This document shows, piece after piece, positions 43,377 to 51,576 of a stretch of 64,000 nt of DNA. Each line of letters opens with the position of its first letter. Positions within the stretch are counted from its first letter, which is position 1. The notes under the pieces were generated by a model that saw only the letters and a program-made list of their open reading frames with translations, was not told the DNA's origin and searched no databases. Both the position numbers and the translations under genes were made by a program. The stretch comes from Lentzea pudingi (GTDB lineage Bacteria; Actinomycetota; Actinomycetes; Mycobacteriales; Pseudonocardiaceae), in NCBI RefSeq assembly GCF_014646255.1, contig NZ_BMNC01000001.1, forward strand, positions 1,185,722-1,249,721, in the 5' to 3' direction.

Positions 43377-43397
43377 CCCTCAAGAGAGGTCACCGCC

Positions 43398-43688
43398 ATG
43401 TACCAGTTCCTGGTGTCGTTCACCGTCCAGCCCGAACACCGCGAGGACTTCGTCAAGGCCGCCCGCAGAACCGCGGAGGACTCCCTCGCGAACGAACCCG
43501 GTTCGCTGCGGTTCGAGGTCATCGCGGACGAGGAGAACCCGGATCTCTTCTACCTCAACGAGACCTATGCCGACGTCGACGCGTTCAACGCCCACGCGAG
43601 CGGCCCCTACTTCGGTGCCTTCTTCGCCGAGGCCGGCGCGTACGCCGAGGGTCCGACGTGGCTCATGAAGGGCAACGTGGCCGCCTGA
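43398..43688 (+). CDS. Antibiotic biosynthesis monooxygenase (ABM) domain protein
   Basis: A 96-residue dimeric ferredoxin-like fold protein: MYQFLVSFTVQPEHREDFVK, NEPGSLRFEVIADEENPDLF and YLNETYADVDAFNAHASGPY. The family covers cofactor-free quinol monooxygenases and heme-degrading enzymes. ATG 43398 follows GAGAGG. Regulated with the divergent HxlR gene through the 43320-43376 palindrome, it is a likely quinone or electrophile detoxification gene. Confidence 0.88.
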   Translation: MYQFLVSFTVQPEHREDFVKAARRTAEDSLANEPGSLRFEVIADEENPDLFYLNETYADVDAFNAHASGPYFGAFFAEAGAYAEGPTWLMKGNVAA

Positions 43689-43749
43689 TGACGACCGAAC
43701 GCACGCGGACACCGAACTCGGCCGACGCCTGCCCCGGGAATCTCCCGGC

Positions 43750-44511
43750 TCACTCGCCGTGCGGGTCCGTGGCGTTGAGCGCGGCGACGACCTGGTCGTA
43801 GTCGCCGCGCGCCTCGCCGTAGCGCAGGAACTTCACCCGCTCGACCTGGATCTCGCGGGCGCCGGGCTGCGTCTCGATGATGTCCATGACCTCGGCGACG
43901 TACTCGTCGAGCGGCATGGCGTGCTCGTTCTCCGCGTGGCCCGGCATCAGGTCCGTCTGCACGGCCGGTGGCTCCAGTTCCACGACCTTCACCGACGTGT
44001 CCGCGAGCTGCAGGCGCAGGGTCTCGCTGAGCATGTGGATCGCGGCCTTGGACGCGTTGTAGCTCGGCGTGATCCGCAACGGCGCGAAAGCGAGTCCGGA
44101 CGAGACGGTCATGATCGTGGCGTCCGGCAGGGACCGGAAGTGCTCGACGAACGCGGCGATCAGGCGCATCGGGCCGAGGACGTTCGTGACGACGGTGTTC
44201 TCGGCGGACTCCAGGAAGGACGAGCGGGTCCAGTCCTCGGCACGCATCACGCCGGCCATCGTGATCAGCACGTTGACCGACGGGAAGCGGGCGATGACGT
44301 CCTTGGCCGCGGCCTCGACGCTCGCAGCGTCGGCGGTGTCGACGCGGACGGTCTCGACGCCGGGGTGCTCGGCGGCGATCCGGTCGAGCAGTTCGGTGCG
44401 CCTGCCGCCCACGACCACGGTGTTGCCGCGCTCCCGCAGGGCGAGGGCGAGCGCCAGGCCGATGCCGCTGGTGGCGCCGGGGATGAAGACGGTGTTTCCG
44501 GTGATGTCCAT
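43750..44511 (-). CDS. Short-chain dehydrogenase/reductase (DltE-like)
   Basis: A 253-residue SDR. The cofactor motif is PGATSGIGLALA, catalytic Ser lies in TVSSGLAF and YNASKAA supplies Tyr and Lys. The usual NNAG is replaced by TMAG, as in DltE-like members. ATG 44511. It is divergent from the XRE regulator gene 102 bp away, a standard target arrangement for that regulator family. Substrate unknown. Confidence 0.9.
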   Translation of the reverse strand: MDITGNTVFIPGATSGIGLALALALRERGNTVVVGGRRTELLDRIAAEHPGVETVRVDTADAASVEAAAKDVIARFPSVNVLITMAGVMRAEDWTRSSFLESAENTVVTNVLGPMRLIAAFVEHFRSLPDATIMTVSSGLAFAPLRITPSYNASKAAIHMLSETLRLQLADTSVKVVELEPPAVQTDLMPGHAENEHAMPLDEYVAEVMDIIETQPGAREIQVERVKFLRYGEARGDYDQVVAALNATDPHGE

Positions 44512-44599
44512 GGCACCGAGCTTCTGCCGATCTCGGCGGTCGCGGCAGAGAGCCCTTGTCGGGGGATCGGCGGTCCCTGTTTCGCGGCGCCGGAGCCCG

Positions 44600-44605
44600 G
44601 ATACT
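44600..44605 (+). promoter_or_regulatory. -10 element GATACT, leaderless start
   Basis: GATACT lies seven bases before ATG 44613; no ribosome-binding site is present. Confidence 0.45.
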
Positions 44606-44612
44606 GGGGTGC

Positions 44613-45452
44613 ATGGATCGGGTGGAGCTCGCGGGATTCCTCCGGCGTCGCCGGGAGGAGCTGAGGCCGGAGGACGTCGGGCTGCCGGTGGGCGCGCGCC
44701 GGCGGGCACCGGGGTTGCGGCGCGAGGAGGTCGCGGCGCTGGCCGCCATGTCCACGGACTACTACACGCGCCTGGAGCAGCAACGCGGTCCGCAGCCGAG
44801 CGAGCAGATGCTGGCCTCGCTGGCCCGCGCGCTGCGGCTGAGCGACGACGAACGCGACTACCTGTTCCGCGTCGCCGGGCGCAACGCCCCGTCGCCCCAG
44901 ACCACCGGCACCCACGTGGCACCGGCGTTGCAACGGGTGCTGGATCGGCTGAACGACACGCCCGCGCTGATCCTGTCGAACCTCGCCGAGGTCCTCGTGC
45001 AGAACCGGTTCGCCGAGGCGCTGTACGGCGACTCGTCGCGCTTCACCGGCCACGCGCGCAGCGGGATCTACCGCTGGTTCACCGACCCGGACGAGCGCCT
45101 GATCTACCCCGAGCACGACCGCGACCGGCAGAGCCGCACCCAGGTCGCGAACCTGCGCGCCGCCTACGCCTCGATGGGCCCGCGCTCACGGGCGGGCGAG
45201 CTGGTTCGCGCGCTGCGGAAGGAGAGCACCGAGTTCGCCGAGCTGTGGGAACGGCACGAGGTCTCGAAGCGCTACGAGGACCACAAGGTGCTGATCCACC
45301 CCCAGCTCGGCGAGATCGAGGTCGACTGCCAGGCGTTGTTCACCGAGGACCAGTCGCAGGCGCTGCTGGTGCTGACCGCGCCACCGCGCACCGAGGCGTT
45401 CGACAAGATCCAGCTGCTCGGTGTGCTGGGCACGGAGAAGTTCGTCAGCTGA
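44613..45452 (+). CDS. XRE-family regulator with MmyB-like ligand domain
   Basis: A 279-residue regulator. The N-terminal helix-turn-helix (RRAPGLRREEVAALAAMSTD, YYTRLEQQRGPQPS) is followed by an MmyB-like PAS-fold domain (LILSNLAEVLVQNRFAEALY, GIYRWFTDPDERLIYP). Proteins of this type typically sit divergent from an SDR gene, as here. In known actinobacterial examples they sense small molecules or fatty acids, and that is inferred. The 3' end overlaps the convergent GNAT gene by 8 bp. Confidence 0.92.
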   Translation: MDRVELAGFLRRRREELRPEDVGLPVGARRRAPGLRREEVAALAAMSTDYYTRLEQQRGPQPSEQMLASLARALRLSDDERDYLFRVAGRNAPSPQTTGTHVAPALQRVLDRLNDTPALILSNLAEVLVQNRFAEALYGDSSRFTGHARSGIYRWFTDPDERLIYPEHDRDRQSRTQVANLRAAYASMGPRSRAGELVRALRKESTEFAELWERHEVSKRYEDHKVLIHPQLGEIEVDCQALFTEDQSQALLVLTAPPRTEAFDKIQLLGVLGTEKFVS

Positions 45453-45921
45453 GGACGAGCACTGTCTCCTCGATCTCGGCCTTCCGCGCCGCCGCGAACC
45501 CCTTGTCGGTGCCGACCACCTCGAAGCCCGCCCTCGTCAGGACGCGCAGCGAACCGGCGTTGTCACTGGCGACCCGCGCGTGCACCGGCCGGACGGTGAC
45601 TTCCCGCAGCAGCAACGAGACCGCACGTCCCGCCACGCCCTGACCCCACACCGTGCGGTCGACCCAGTAGGTGATCTCGGTGTCGCCCTCGATCACGAAG
45701 CTCGCGATGCTCCCGACGACCCGGCCGTCGCCGACGATCACCCGGTTCGTGGTCTCGGGGTTCGCGAGGTTGCGGCGCAGCCACGCGTCGAAGGCCGCGC
45801 GGTCGTCGGGGTCCTCCGCGGTGAACGCGGCCATCGCCACCGACTCCGGGTCCCGCATGAACTCGAACAACGCGTCGAAGTCGGCTTCCTCGACCGGGCG
45901 CAGCGTGACGTCAGCGATCAT
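45445..45921 (-). CDS. GNAT-family N-acetyltransferase (RimJ-like)
   Basis: A 158-residue protein. LRPVEEADFDALFEFMRDPE, EITYWVDRTVWGQGVAGRAV and RVASDNAGSLRVLTRAGFEV are RimJ/RimL-type motifs, used to acetylate protein N-termini or small amines. The ATG overlaps the esterase stop (ATGA), so it is coupled to the esterase gene. Confidence 0.9.
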   Translation of the reverse strand: MIADVTLRPVEEADFDALFEFMRDPESVAMAAFTAEDPDDRAAFDAWLRRNLANPETTNRVIVGDGRVVGSIASFVIEGDTEITYWVDRTVWGQGVAGRAVSLLLREVTVRPVHARVASDNAGSLRVLTRAGFEVVGTDKGFAAARKAEIEETVLVLS

Positions 45922-46940
45922 CGAGCGAGCCTATCTGCCAGCCACGCCAAGGAAAGCGGATACCGGAAGTCGATCGCGCCGTGGCCCGCGTCGAACAGTT
46001 CGAAGTGGACTCGCTCGTCCGGGAGCCCGGCCGCCGCGATCTCCTCGCGGAACGCCTCCGCGCCCAGGTCGAGGAAGTACTCGTCCCTCGTGCCCGCGTC
46101 GATCCACACGGCCCGCAGCGAGCGGATCGCGTCCGCGTGCCCGGCCACCATCCGCACCGGGTCCCAGTCGAGCCAGCGCTGCCACAGCTCGGGAACAGGC
46201 CTCCCGGACACCGGGTCGAACGGCAGCCGCGGCGTGCCGTCGTCGTCGGCGGAGAAGCACGCCGCCACACCGAGGATCCCGAGCAGGTCCATGTCCTCGG
46301 GCTTCGTGAACGCGGTGCGACCCTGGAAGTCCGCCCACCACTTGCGGACGTCGTGGTCGTAGCCGCGCAACGCCCGTGCGGCCTTGCCGAAGTCCGCGAG
46401 GTAGCAGAGCTCGTAGAGCGCGTCACCGGCGTGCGTGGCCAGTGCGCCGAACAGGTCGGGCCGCAGCATCGGCGTGATCATCGCGCCGAACCCGCCCGAC
46501 GACTTGCCCGAGATGGCCCGGGACTCGCGGTCCGGGATCGTGCGGTAGTGCGCGTCCACCCACGGCACGATCTCGTCGCACAGGTAGGAGTGGTAGCGGC
46601 CGGTGCCGGGGGAGTCGACGAACTGTGAGCCGCCGTACGACGTCCACGCGTCGACGTACACGACGACGCAACCCGGCGCCCCCTGGGCGAAGACCTCGTC
46701 CGCCGTCTCGATGAACGGCCGGCGGAACGGCGTCCGGTTCGCCCACATCGCCACGTGCCCGGTGTAGCCCTGGATCACGTAGACGGTGGGGTAGCGCCCG
46801 GTCCCGGAGTCGTAGCCCGGCGGCACGTACACCCACAGCGGCCGCTCGTGCGGGTCGCCGAGCGGGTTGTCGCGCAGCAGCGCGGAGTCGATCGTGTGCC
46901 GGTCCAGCCGGCCGGCCAGCGGTCCCTCCCAAGGCAGCAT
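45918..46940 (-). CDS. Esterase D/enterochelin-esterase-like alpha/beta hydrolase
   Basis: A 340-residue cytoplasmic esterase (PF00756-like). YPTVYVIQGYTGH, nucleophile in ISGKSSGGFGAM, acid in WIDAGTRDEYF and histidine in LFDAGHGAIDF. GKSSGG is the family variant of GxSxG. It shares its upstream region with the TetR gene at 46995, and a TGGAC-N6-GTCCA operator lies 19 bp before the start. It is probably part of the TetR regulon with the downstream GNAT gene. Confidence 0.9.
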   Translation of the reverse strand: MLPWEGPLAGRLDRHTIDSALLRDNPLGDPHERPLWVYVPPGYDSGTGRYPTVYVIQGYTGHVAMWANRTPFRRPFIETADEVFAQGAPGCVVVYVDAWTSYGGSQFVDSPGTGRYHSYLCDEIVPWVDAHYRTIPDRESRAISGKSSGGFGAMITPMLRPDLFGALATHAGDALYELCYLADFGKAARALRGYDHDVRKWWADFQGRTAFTKPEDMDLLGILGVAACFSADDDGTPRLPFDPVSGRPVPELWQRWLDWDPVRMVAGHADAIRSLRAVWIDAGTRDEYFLDLGAEAFREEIAAAGLPDERVHFELFDAGHGAIDFRYPLSLAWLADRLAR

Positions 46941-46958
46941 GGGCCCAGTCAACCACAG

Positions 46959-46974
46959 TGGACTCGACGGTCCA
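46959..46974. promoter_or_regulatory. TetR operator, site 1 (TGGAC-N6-GTCCA)
   Basis: TGGAC-TCGACG-GTCCA followed by GAAAA, between the divergent esterase and TetR genes. The same site occurs at 47582-47597 with TTTTC on its other side. Confidence 0.7.
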
Positions 46975-46981
46975 GAAAACC

Positions 46982-46987
46982 TAGTCT
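46982..46987 (+). promoter_or_regulatory. -10 element TAGTCT, leaderless start
   Basis: TAGTCT lies seven bases before ATG 46995, eight bases after operator site 1. Confidence 0.55.
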
Positions 46988-46994
46988 CGACGTC

Positions 46995-47576
46995 ATGGCA
47001 CTGACGACGAAGGGGCGCGCCACCCGGCAGCGCATCATCGAGGGCGCCGCGGCCTACCTGCGCAGTGACGAGCCCGCGGGCGTGACCCTGGACGACATCC
47101 GCGCGATCACCGGCACCAGCAAGAGCCAGATCTTCCACTACTTCCCGGACGGCAAGGAGGAGCTCTTCCTCGCCGTGGCCCGGCACGAGGCCGGTCGCGT
47201 GCTCGACGACCAGCAGCCGCACCTCGGCGCGCTCACCTCGTGGGCCGCCTGGGAGCGGTGGCGCGACTCCGTCGTGGCCCGGTACCGCGCGCAGGGGCGC
47301 CACTGCCCGCTCGGCACGCTGATGGGGCAGGTCGGCGGCACGCCGGGCGCGCAGGAGGTGATCGCCACGCTGCTGAACCAGTGGCAGTCCCACGTGCGCA
47401 AGGGGATCGCCGAGATGCAGGCGGCCGGGCTGGTGCGGGAGGGCCTCGACCCCGACCGGGTCTCCGCCGCGTTCATCGCGGGCGTGCAGGGCGGGGTCCT
47501 GGTTCTCCTGAACACCGGCAGCGTCACGCACCTGGAGGCGGTGCTGGACACGTTGCTCGAGCATCTGCGCGGCTAA
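46995..47576 (+). CDS. TetR-family regulator with paired operators
   Basis: A 193-residue TetR protein. HTH: GVTLDDIRAITGTSKSQI, FHYFPDGKEELF. The C-terminal domain (WRDSVVARYRAQGRHCPLGT) resembles LfrR/YxaF-type regulators. Matching operators lie before this gene and before the SDR gene that follows by 46 bp, so it should repress itself, the SDR gene and possibly the divergent esterase-GNAT pair. Confidence 0.92.
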   Translation: MALTTKGRATRQRIIEGAAAYLRSDEPAGVTLDDIRAITGTSKSQIFHYFPDGKEELFLAVARHEAGRVLDDQQPHLGALTSWAAWERWRDSVVARYRAQGRHCPLGTLMGQVGGTPGAQEVIATLLNQWQSHVRKGIAEMQAAGLVREGLDPDRVSAAFIAGVQGGVLVLLNTGSVTHLEAVLDTLLEHLRG

Positions 47577-47581
47577 TTTTC

Positions 47582-47597
47582 TGGACTTGCAGGTCCA
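47582..47597. promoter_or_regulatory. TetR operator, site 2 (TGGAC-N6-GTCCA)
   Basis: TGGAC-TTGCAG-GTCCA preceded by TTTTC, 12 bp upstream of the SDR -10 element. Confidence 0.7.
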
Positions 47598-47609
47598 AAA
47601 ATGTGCTCG

Positions 47610-47615
47610 TAGCGT
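47610..47615 (+). promoter_or_regulatory. -10 element TAGCGT, leaderless start
   Basis: TAGCGT lies seven bases before ATG 47623. Confidence 0.55.
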
Positions 47616-47622
47616 CGAGGAC

Positions 47623-48393
47623 ATGACACAGCGACTGCAGGGCAGGACGGCCCTCATCACGGGATCCACCAGCAACATCGGCCGCTCCATCGCGGTCGCC
47701 TTCGCCCGGGAGGGCGCGCACGTCGTCGTTTCCGGCCGTGACGAGACCAGGGGAGCGGAGGTGGTCGCGGAGATCCGCGCCGACGGTGGCAAGGCCGACT
47801 TCGCCCGCGCCGACCTCGACGGCACCCCCGCCCTGAGCAAGGCCCTCGCCGACGAGGCCTCCGCACTGCTGGGCGGCCGCGTCGACATCCTCGTGAACAA
47901 CGCCGGCATCTACCCGCCGTCGTCCACGCCGACGACCGACGAGGAGACCTTCGACCGGGTCTTCGGCGTCAACGTGAAGGCCCCGTTCTTCCTGACGCAG
48001 GCCCTCGCCCCCGCGATGATCGGCGCCGGTGGCGGCGTGGTCCTCAACCTCGGCTCGTGGATCACCCGGCTGGGCGTCCCCAGCGGGGCGATCTACAGCA
48101 CCAGCAAGGGCGCGATGGAGACGCTCACGAGGGCGTGGGCCGCGGAGTTCGGTCCGAAGGGCATCCGGGTCAACGCCATCTCACCCGGCGTCATCGCCTC
48201 GGCGGGCTGGGACGCCCAGACCCGCGACATCGCCGACGTGATGATGCGCGGCACGCCCGCCGGCCGGTCCGGGCACCCGGACGCGATCGCGTCGGCCGCC
48301 GTCTACCTGGCGTCGGACGAGGCGGAGTTCGTGCACGGCATCGTGCTGGACGTCGACGGCGGCCGCACGGGCGTGGCGGTGGTCGCAGTGTGA
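47623..48393 (+). CDS. Short-chain dehydrogenase/reductase
   Basis: A 256-residue classical SDR: TGSTSNIGRSIAVAF (cofactor loop), LVNNAGIYPPS, catalytic Ser in LNLGSWITR, YSTSKGAM, and RVNAISPGVI. It uses NAD(P)H on an unknown carbonyl or alcohol. Under apparent control of the preceding TetR gene through the 47582-47597 operator. Confidence 0.93.
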   Translation: MTQRLQGRTALITGSTSNIGRSIAVAFAREGAHVVVSGRDETRGAEVVAEIRADGGKADFARADLDGTPALSKALADEASALLGGRVDILVNNAGIYPPSSTPTTDEETFDRVFGVNVKAPFFLTQALAPAMIGAGGGVVLNLGSWITRLGVPSGAIYSTSKGAMETLTRAWAAEFGPKGIRVNAISPGVIASAGWDAQTRDIADVMMRGTPAGRSGHPDAIASAAVYLASDEAEFVHGIVLDVDGGRTGVAVVAV

Positions 48394-48485
48394 CCCCAGT
48401 CACCTTACGGCCCTGTTTCTGTGACCTGAGGTGAGACTCGCCGGTCTCCCATGGCGTGCAGGAACAGTCGGCGAAGGGTGCGGAA

Positions 48486-50045
48486 GTGACGGGTCGGGAG
48501 TGGCTGGGGCAGGTGGACGCGGAGCAGGTGCAGGCCGCGCGGGCCGGTGATCGGACGGCGCTCGACGCCGTGATCGCGGGTTCTCTGCCGCTGGTCTACA
48601 ACGTCGCCGGTCGGGCGTTGCACGCCGATTCCGAGGTCGACGACGTGGTGCAGGAGACGATGGTCCGCGTGATCCGCGGCATCGACGCGCTGCGGGAGCC
48701 GGACCGCTTCCGGTCGTGGCTGGTCGCCGTCACCATCAACCAGGTCCGCGAGCACTACCGGCGCCGCGATCTGGCCCCGGCCTCGCTGGAGGAGTACGAC
48801 CGCGCCGATCCCGGCGCCGAGTTCGTGGAGACCGCGTTGTCCCGGTTGCACTTCGCCCAGCAACGCCGTGAGGTCGACGAGGCCGCGCGCTGGCTCGACC
48901 CGGCCGACCGCGAGCTGCTGGCGCTGTGGACGCTCGAACGCGTCGGGCAGCTCACCAGGGCCGAGGTCACCGACGCGCTCGACCTCGGCGCGCACGCGGT
49001 CACGGTGCGGGTCGGCAGGCTGAAGGGCCGGCTGGAGACGATCCGGCACCTGGTGCGCGCGTTGTCGGTGGAACCGCGGTGCGCGGGCCTCGACCGGGCC
49101 GCGCAGGGCTGGAGCGGCGAGCCCAGCCCGTTGTGGCGCAAGCGGCTCCTGCGGCACGTCGACGAGTGCGGCCGCTGCGGGCGGGGCGTGGACGACGCGA
49201 TGCCGGTCGAACGCATCCTCACCGGCGCCGCGCTGCTCGTGGTCCCCGCCGCCTACCTGCCCCGGCTGCTCGAAAGCCTCGCCGACGTCACGCCGGAGAC
49301 CGTGGCGCTCGCCTCCGGGCTCGCGCCCACCCACCTCGCCGAACCGGTCGGCGCGTTCGCGAAGCTCACCGCCAAGCCGGTGCTCGCGGTGGCGGGCGCC
49401 GCGGCGGTGTGTGCGCTCGTCGGCGTGGTCGGCACGATGGTGCTGCTGCCGTCCGACCCGCCGGCCGCCGTCGCCGGGCCGAACACCACCCAGGGCATCG
49501 CGCTCAGCACCTCCTCCGCACAGGCGCCGGAGACCACGGCCGCGTCCTCGAGCGCACCGTCGTCCACGCCGACGACGACCACCACGACGACAACGCCGCC
49601 CGAGCCCCCGCGCGTGGCCACGCCGGAGGAGCGCGTCCTGGCGCTGATCAACGAGACCAGGGCCAAGGCCGGCCTGGCGCCGCTGGCGGTCGACCCGGCG
49701 CTGGTCACCGCGGCCGACCGGCACACCAGGGCGATGATGAGCAACGGCTGCGGCCTGTCGCACCAGTGCGCCGGCGAGAGCGGACTGGGCGAGCGCAGCA
49801 CCGCGGCGGGTGTGAAGTGGAGCTCGGTCGCGGAGAACGTCGGCATGGGCGGCCCGGTCAAGGACAACGTCGAGGCGATCTCCAAGATGGCGCTCGGCCT
49901 GACCCAGGGCATGATCGACGAGAAGCCGCCGAACGACGGCCACCGCAAGAACATCCTGAGCAGGTCGTCCACCCGCATCGGCATCGTGGTGATCCGCGAC
50001 GCCAAGGGAACCGTGTGGATGACGCACGACTTCGCCGGAAGTTGA
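48486..50045 (+). CDS. ECF-type sigma factor fused to zinc motif, membrane helix and extracellular CAP domain
   Basis: A 519-residue mosaic. Residues 15-190 are an ECF sigma factor: region 2 (ALHADSEVDDVVQETMVRVI, FRSWLVAVTINQVREHYRR) and a region 4-like helix set (LDPADRELLALWTLERVGQL). A zinc anti-sigma-like motif H-x3-C-x2-C (HVDECGRC, near 224) follows. A membrane helix (about 297-320) leads to a Ser/Thr/Pro stalk with a run of eight threonines. Residues 378-515 form a CAP/SCP (YkwD-type) domain: VLALINETRAKAGLAPLAVD, HTRAMMSNGCGLSHQ and GHRKNILS. The CAP domain should be outside the cell. The protein thus carries sensor, membrane anchor, possible built-in inhibitor and sigma factor in one chain. 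GTG 48486 is chosen for GAAGGG upstream; GTG 48456 is possible. Confidence 0.88.
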   Translation: MTGREWLGQVDAEQVQAARAGDRTALDAVIAGSLPLVYNVAGRALHADSEVDDVVQETMVRVIRGIDALREPDRFRSWLVAVTINQVREHYRRRDLAPASLEEYDRADPGAEFVETALSRLHFAQQRREVDEAARWLDPADRELLALWTLERVGQLTRAEVTDALDLGAHAVTVRVGRLKGRLETIRHLVRALSVEPRCAGLDRAAQGWSGEPSPLWRKRLLRHVDECGRCGRGVDDAMPVERILTGAALLVVPAAYLPRLLESLADVTPETVALASGLAPTHLAEPVGAFAKLTAKPVLAVAGAAAVCALVGVVGTMVLLPSDPPAAVAGPNTTQGIALSTSSAQAPETTAASSSAPSSTPTTTTTTTTPPEPPRVATPEERVLALINETRAKAGLAPLAVDPALVTAADRHTRAMMSNGCGLSHQCAGESGLGERSTAAGVKWSSVAENVGMGGPVKDNVEAISKMALGLTQGMIDEKPPNDGHRKNILSRSSTRIGIVVIRDAKGTVWMTHDFAGS

Positions 50046-50112
50046 GCGAAGACCGGGGTTTAAAAAAGATCATCCTGAAGTAGTACGTGAGAACGCGACC
50101 ACAGTCGGACGC

Positions 50113-51576
50113 GTGACGATCTGTCCGGAAAGCACTGTCTCCACCGTGCAGACCGTCACGTACCGCTGGCCGACCGCGGTCGCCACCACCACGACCGCCG
50201 GCACCCCGGAACTGTTGCGCTGGACGGGTTTCGGCGGTGCGCTCCTGCTCACCGCCGGGGTGTGGGCCACGAGCGCCAGAACCGGCGGCGCGGTGGCGTT
50301 GGGGGTCGCGATCGCGGGTGCCGGGCTGGTCGTGCTCGCGTGGGCGCTGCTGGGACGCACCAGGCCGGACCCGCGGTGGCTGCGCCGGACTCTGGCGTGG
50401 TGGTGCGGGCCGCTGCTGGTGGCCCCGCCGCTGTTCAGCCAGGACGTCTTCAGCTACCTGGCCCAGGGCGAGGTGGCCGCGAACGGTCTCGACCCCAACG
50501 TGGTCAGCCCGGCGGTGGGCGCGAGCGCGGAGGCGGTGGCACGGGTCGGCGTCTACTGGCGTGAGACGCCGTCGCCGTACGGGCCGCTGTTCACCACGGT
50601 CGAGCGGGCGATCACCGAGATCACCGGCGGCAACCCCGTCCTTGGCATCGGGTTGTACCGGCTGGTCGCCGTGCTCGGCCTGCTGCTCGTCGTGTGGTCG
50701 GTGCCGAAGCTCGCGGCGATGGCGGGTGTCGAGGAGCGCACGGCGTTGTGGCTGGGTGTCATGAACCCGTTGGTGCTGTGGCATCTCGTCGGCGGTGTCC
50801 ACAATGACGCGTTGATGCTCGGCCTCATGCTGTCCGGCACTGTCGTCGCGTTGCAGTCACTGCCCGATCTGAAGTGGTGGCCGTACACGGCAGGTGTGGT
50901 GCTCATCGGGTTGGGGGCTCAGGTCAAGCTGCCCGCACTGGTGGCGCTCGCGATCGTGGGCACGGCACTCGCGCGCAGGCTGGGCGGTGGCTGGGTCCGG
51001 TTCGTCACGGCCGGGTTCGCGATGGTCGTGGCCTTGGGGGTCGTGTCGGTCGTGACGTCGCTGGCAGGCGGGTCCGGTTTCGGCTGGGTGCGGGCGCTCG
51101 GCACACCGTCCAAGGTGAACAGCTGGATGGCTCCGACGAACTGGCCCGGCTATCTGGCGGGTGCGGTGTTCGGCCCGGAAGCCGGGCAAGCGATGATTTC
51201 CTCGGCACGGATCGCGGGGCTCGTGCTGATCCTGTGCGGGATGGCGGTGCTGTTGGGCCGCCAGCTGCGCGGACGGATCTCCGAGGTGACGTCGCTGGGG
51301 ATGATGATGAGCCTGATCGTGGTGCTGGGGCCGGTGATCCAGCCGTGGTACCTGCTGTGGGCCGTGCTGCCGCTGGCCGCGTGCCTGCCGGTGGGGACGT
51401 GGCGGAGCCGGGTCGCCGTGCTCGCCGGGGTGTTCGCGCTGCTGGTGCCGCCGCTCGCGGGCAACTTCGCGGGCCGTGTGCCGGAGCTGGTCGGCGCCTA
51501 CGTCGTCGGGATCGCCCTGGCCGGTGGCGCGTACCTCGTCCTGCGCCGGGCGAGGGTGTCCGTTGCGCAAGCCTGA
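50113..51576 (+). CDS. Polyprenol-phosphate-mannose-dependent mannosyltransferase (MptB-like, GT-C)
   Basis: A 487-residue membrane glycosyltransferase with about 12-13 helices. The first extracellular loop holds FSQDVFSYLAQGEVAANGLD with the GT-C aspartate, then YWRETPSPYGPLFTTVERAI, and NPLVLWHLVGGVHNDALMLG, all typical of the MptB/DUF2029 group. It adds alpha-mannose to lipoglycans on the outer face of the membrane using polyprenyl-phosphomannose. Starts at GTG 50113, 67 bp after the sigma-CAP gene, and overlaps lnt. Confidence 0.9.
   Translation: MTICPESTVSTVQTVTYRWPTAVATTTTAGTPELLRWTGFGGALLLTAGVWATSARTGGAVALGVAIAGAGLVVLAWALLGRTRPDPRWLRRTLAWWCGPLLVAPPLFSQDVFSYLAQGEVAANGLDPNVVSPAVGASAEAVARVGVYWRETPSPYGPLFTTVERAITEITGGNPVLGIGLYRLVAVLGLLLVVWSVPKLAAMAGVEERTALWLGVMNPLVLWHLVGGVHNDALMLGLMLSGTVVALQSLPDLKWWPYTAGVVLIGLGAQVKLPALVALAIVGTALARRLGGGWVRFVTAGFAMVVALGVVSVVTSLAGGSGFGWVRALGTPSKVNSWMAPTNWPGYLAGAVFGPEAGQAMISSARIAGLVLILCGMAVLLGRQLRGRISEVTSLGMMMSLIVVLGPVIQPWYLLWAVLPLAACLPVGTWRSRVAVLAGVFALLVPPLAGNFAGRVPELVGAYVVGIALAGGAYLVLRRARVSVAQA

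Noticed and set aside
43368..43397. Earlier ATG (43368) as start of the ABM monooxygenase
   Set aside because: It lies in the right arm of the operator palindrome; ATG 43398 has GAGAGG at proper spacing and matches the family's N-terminus.
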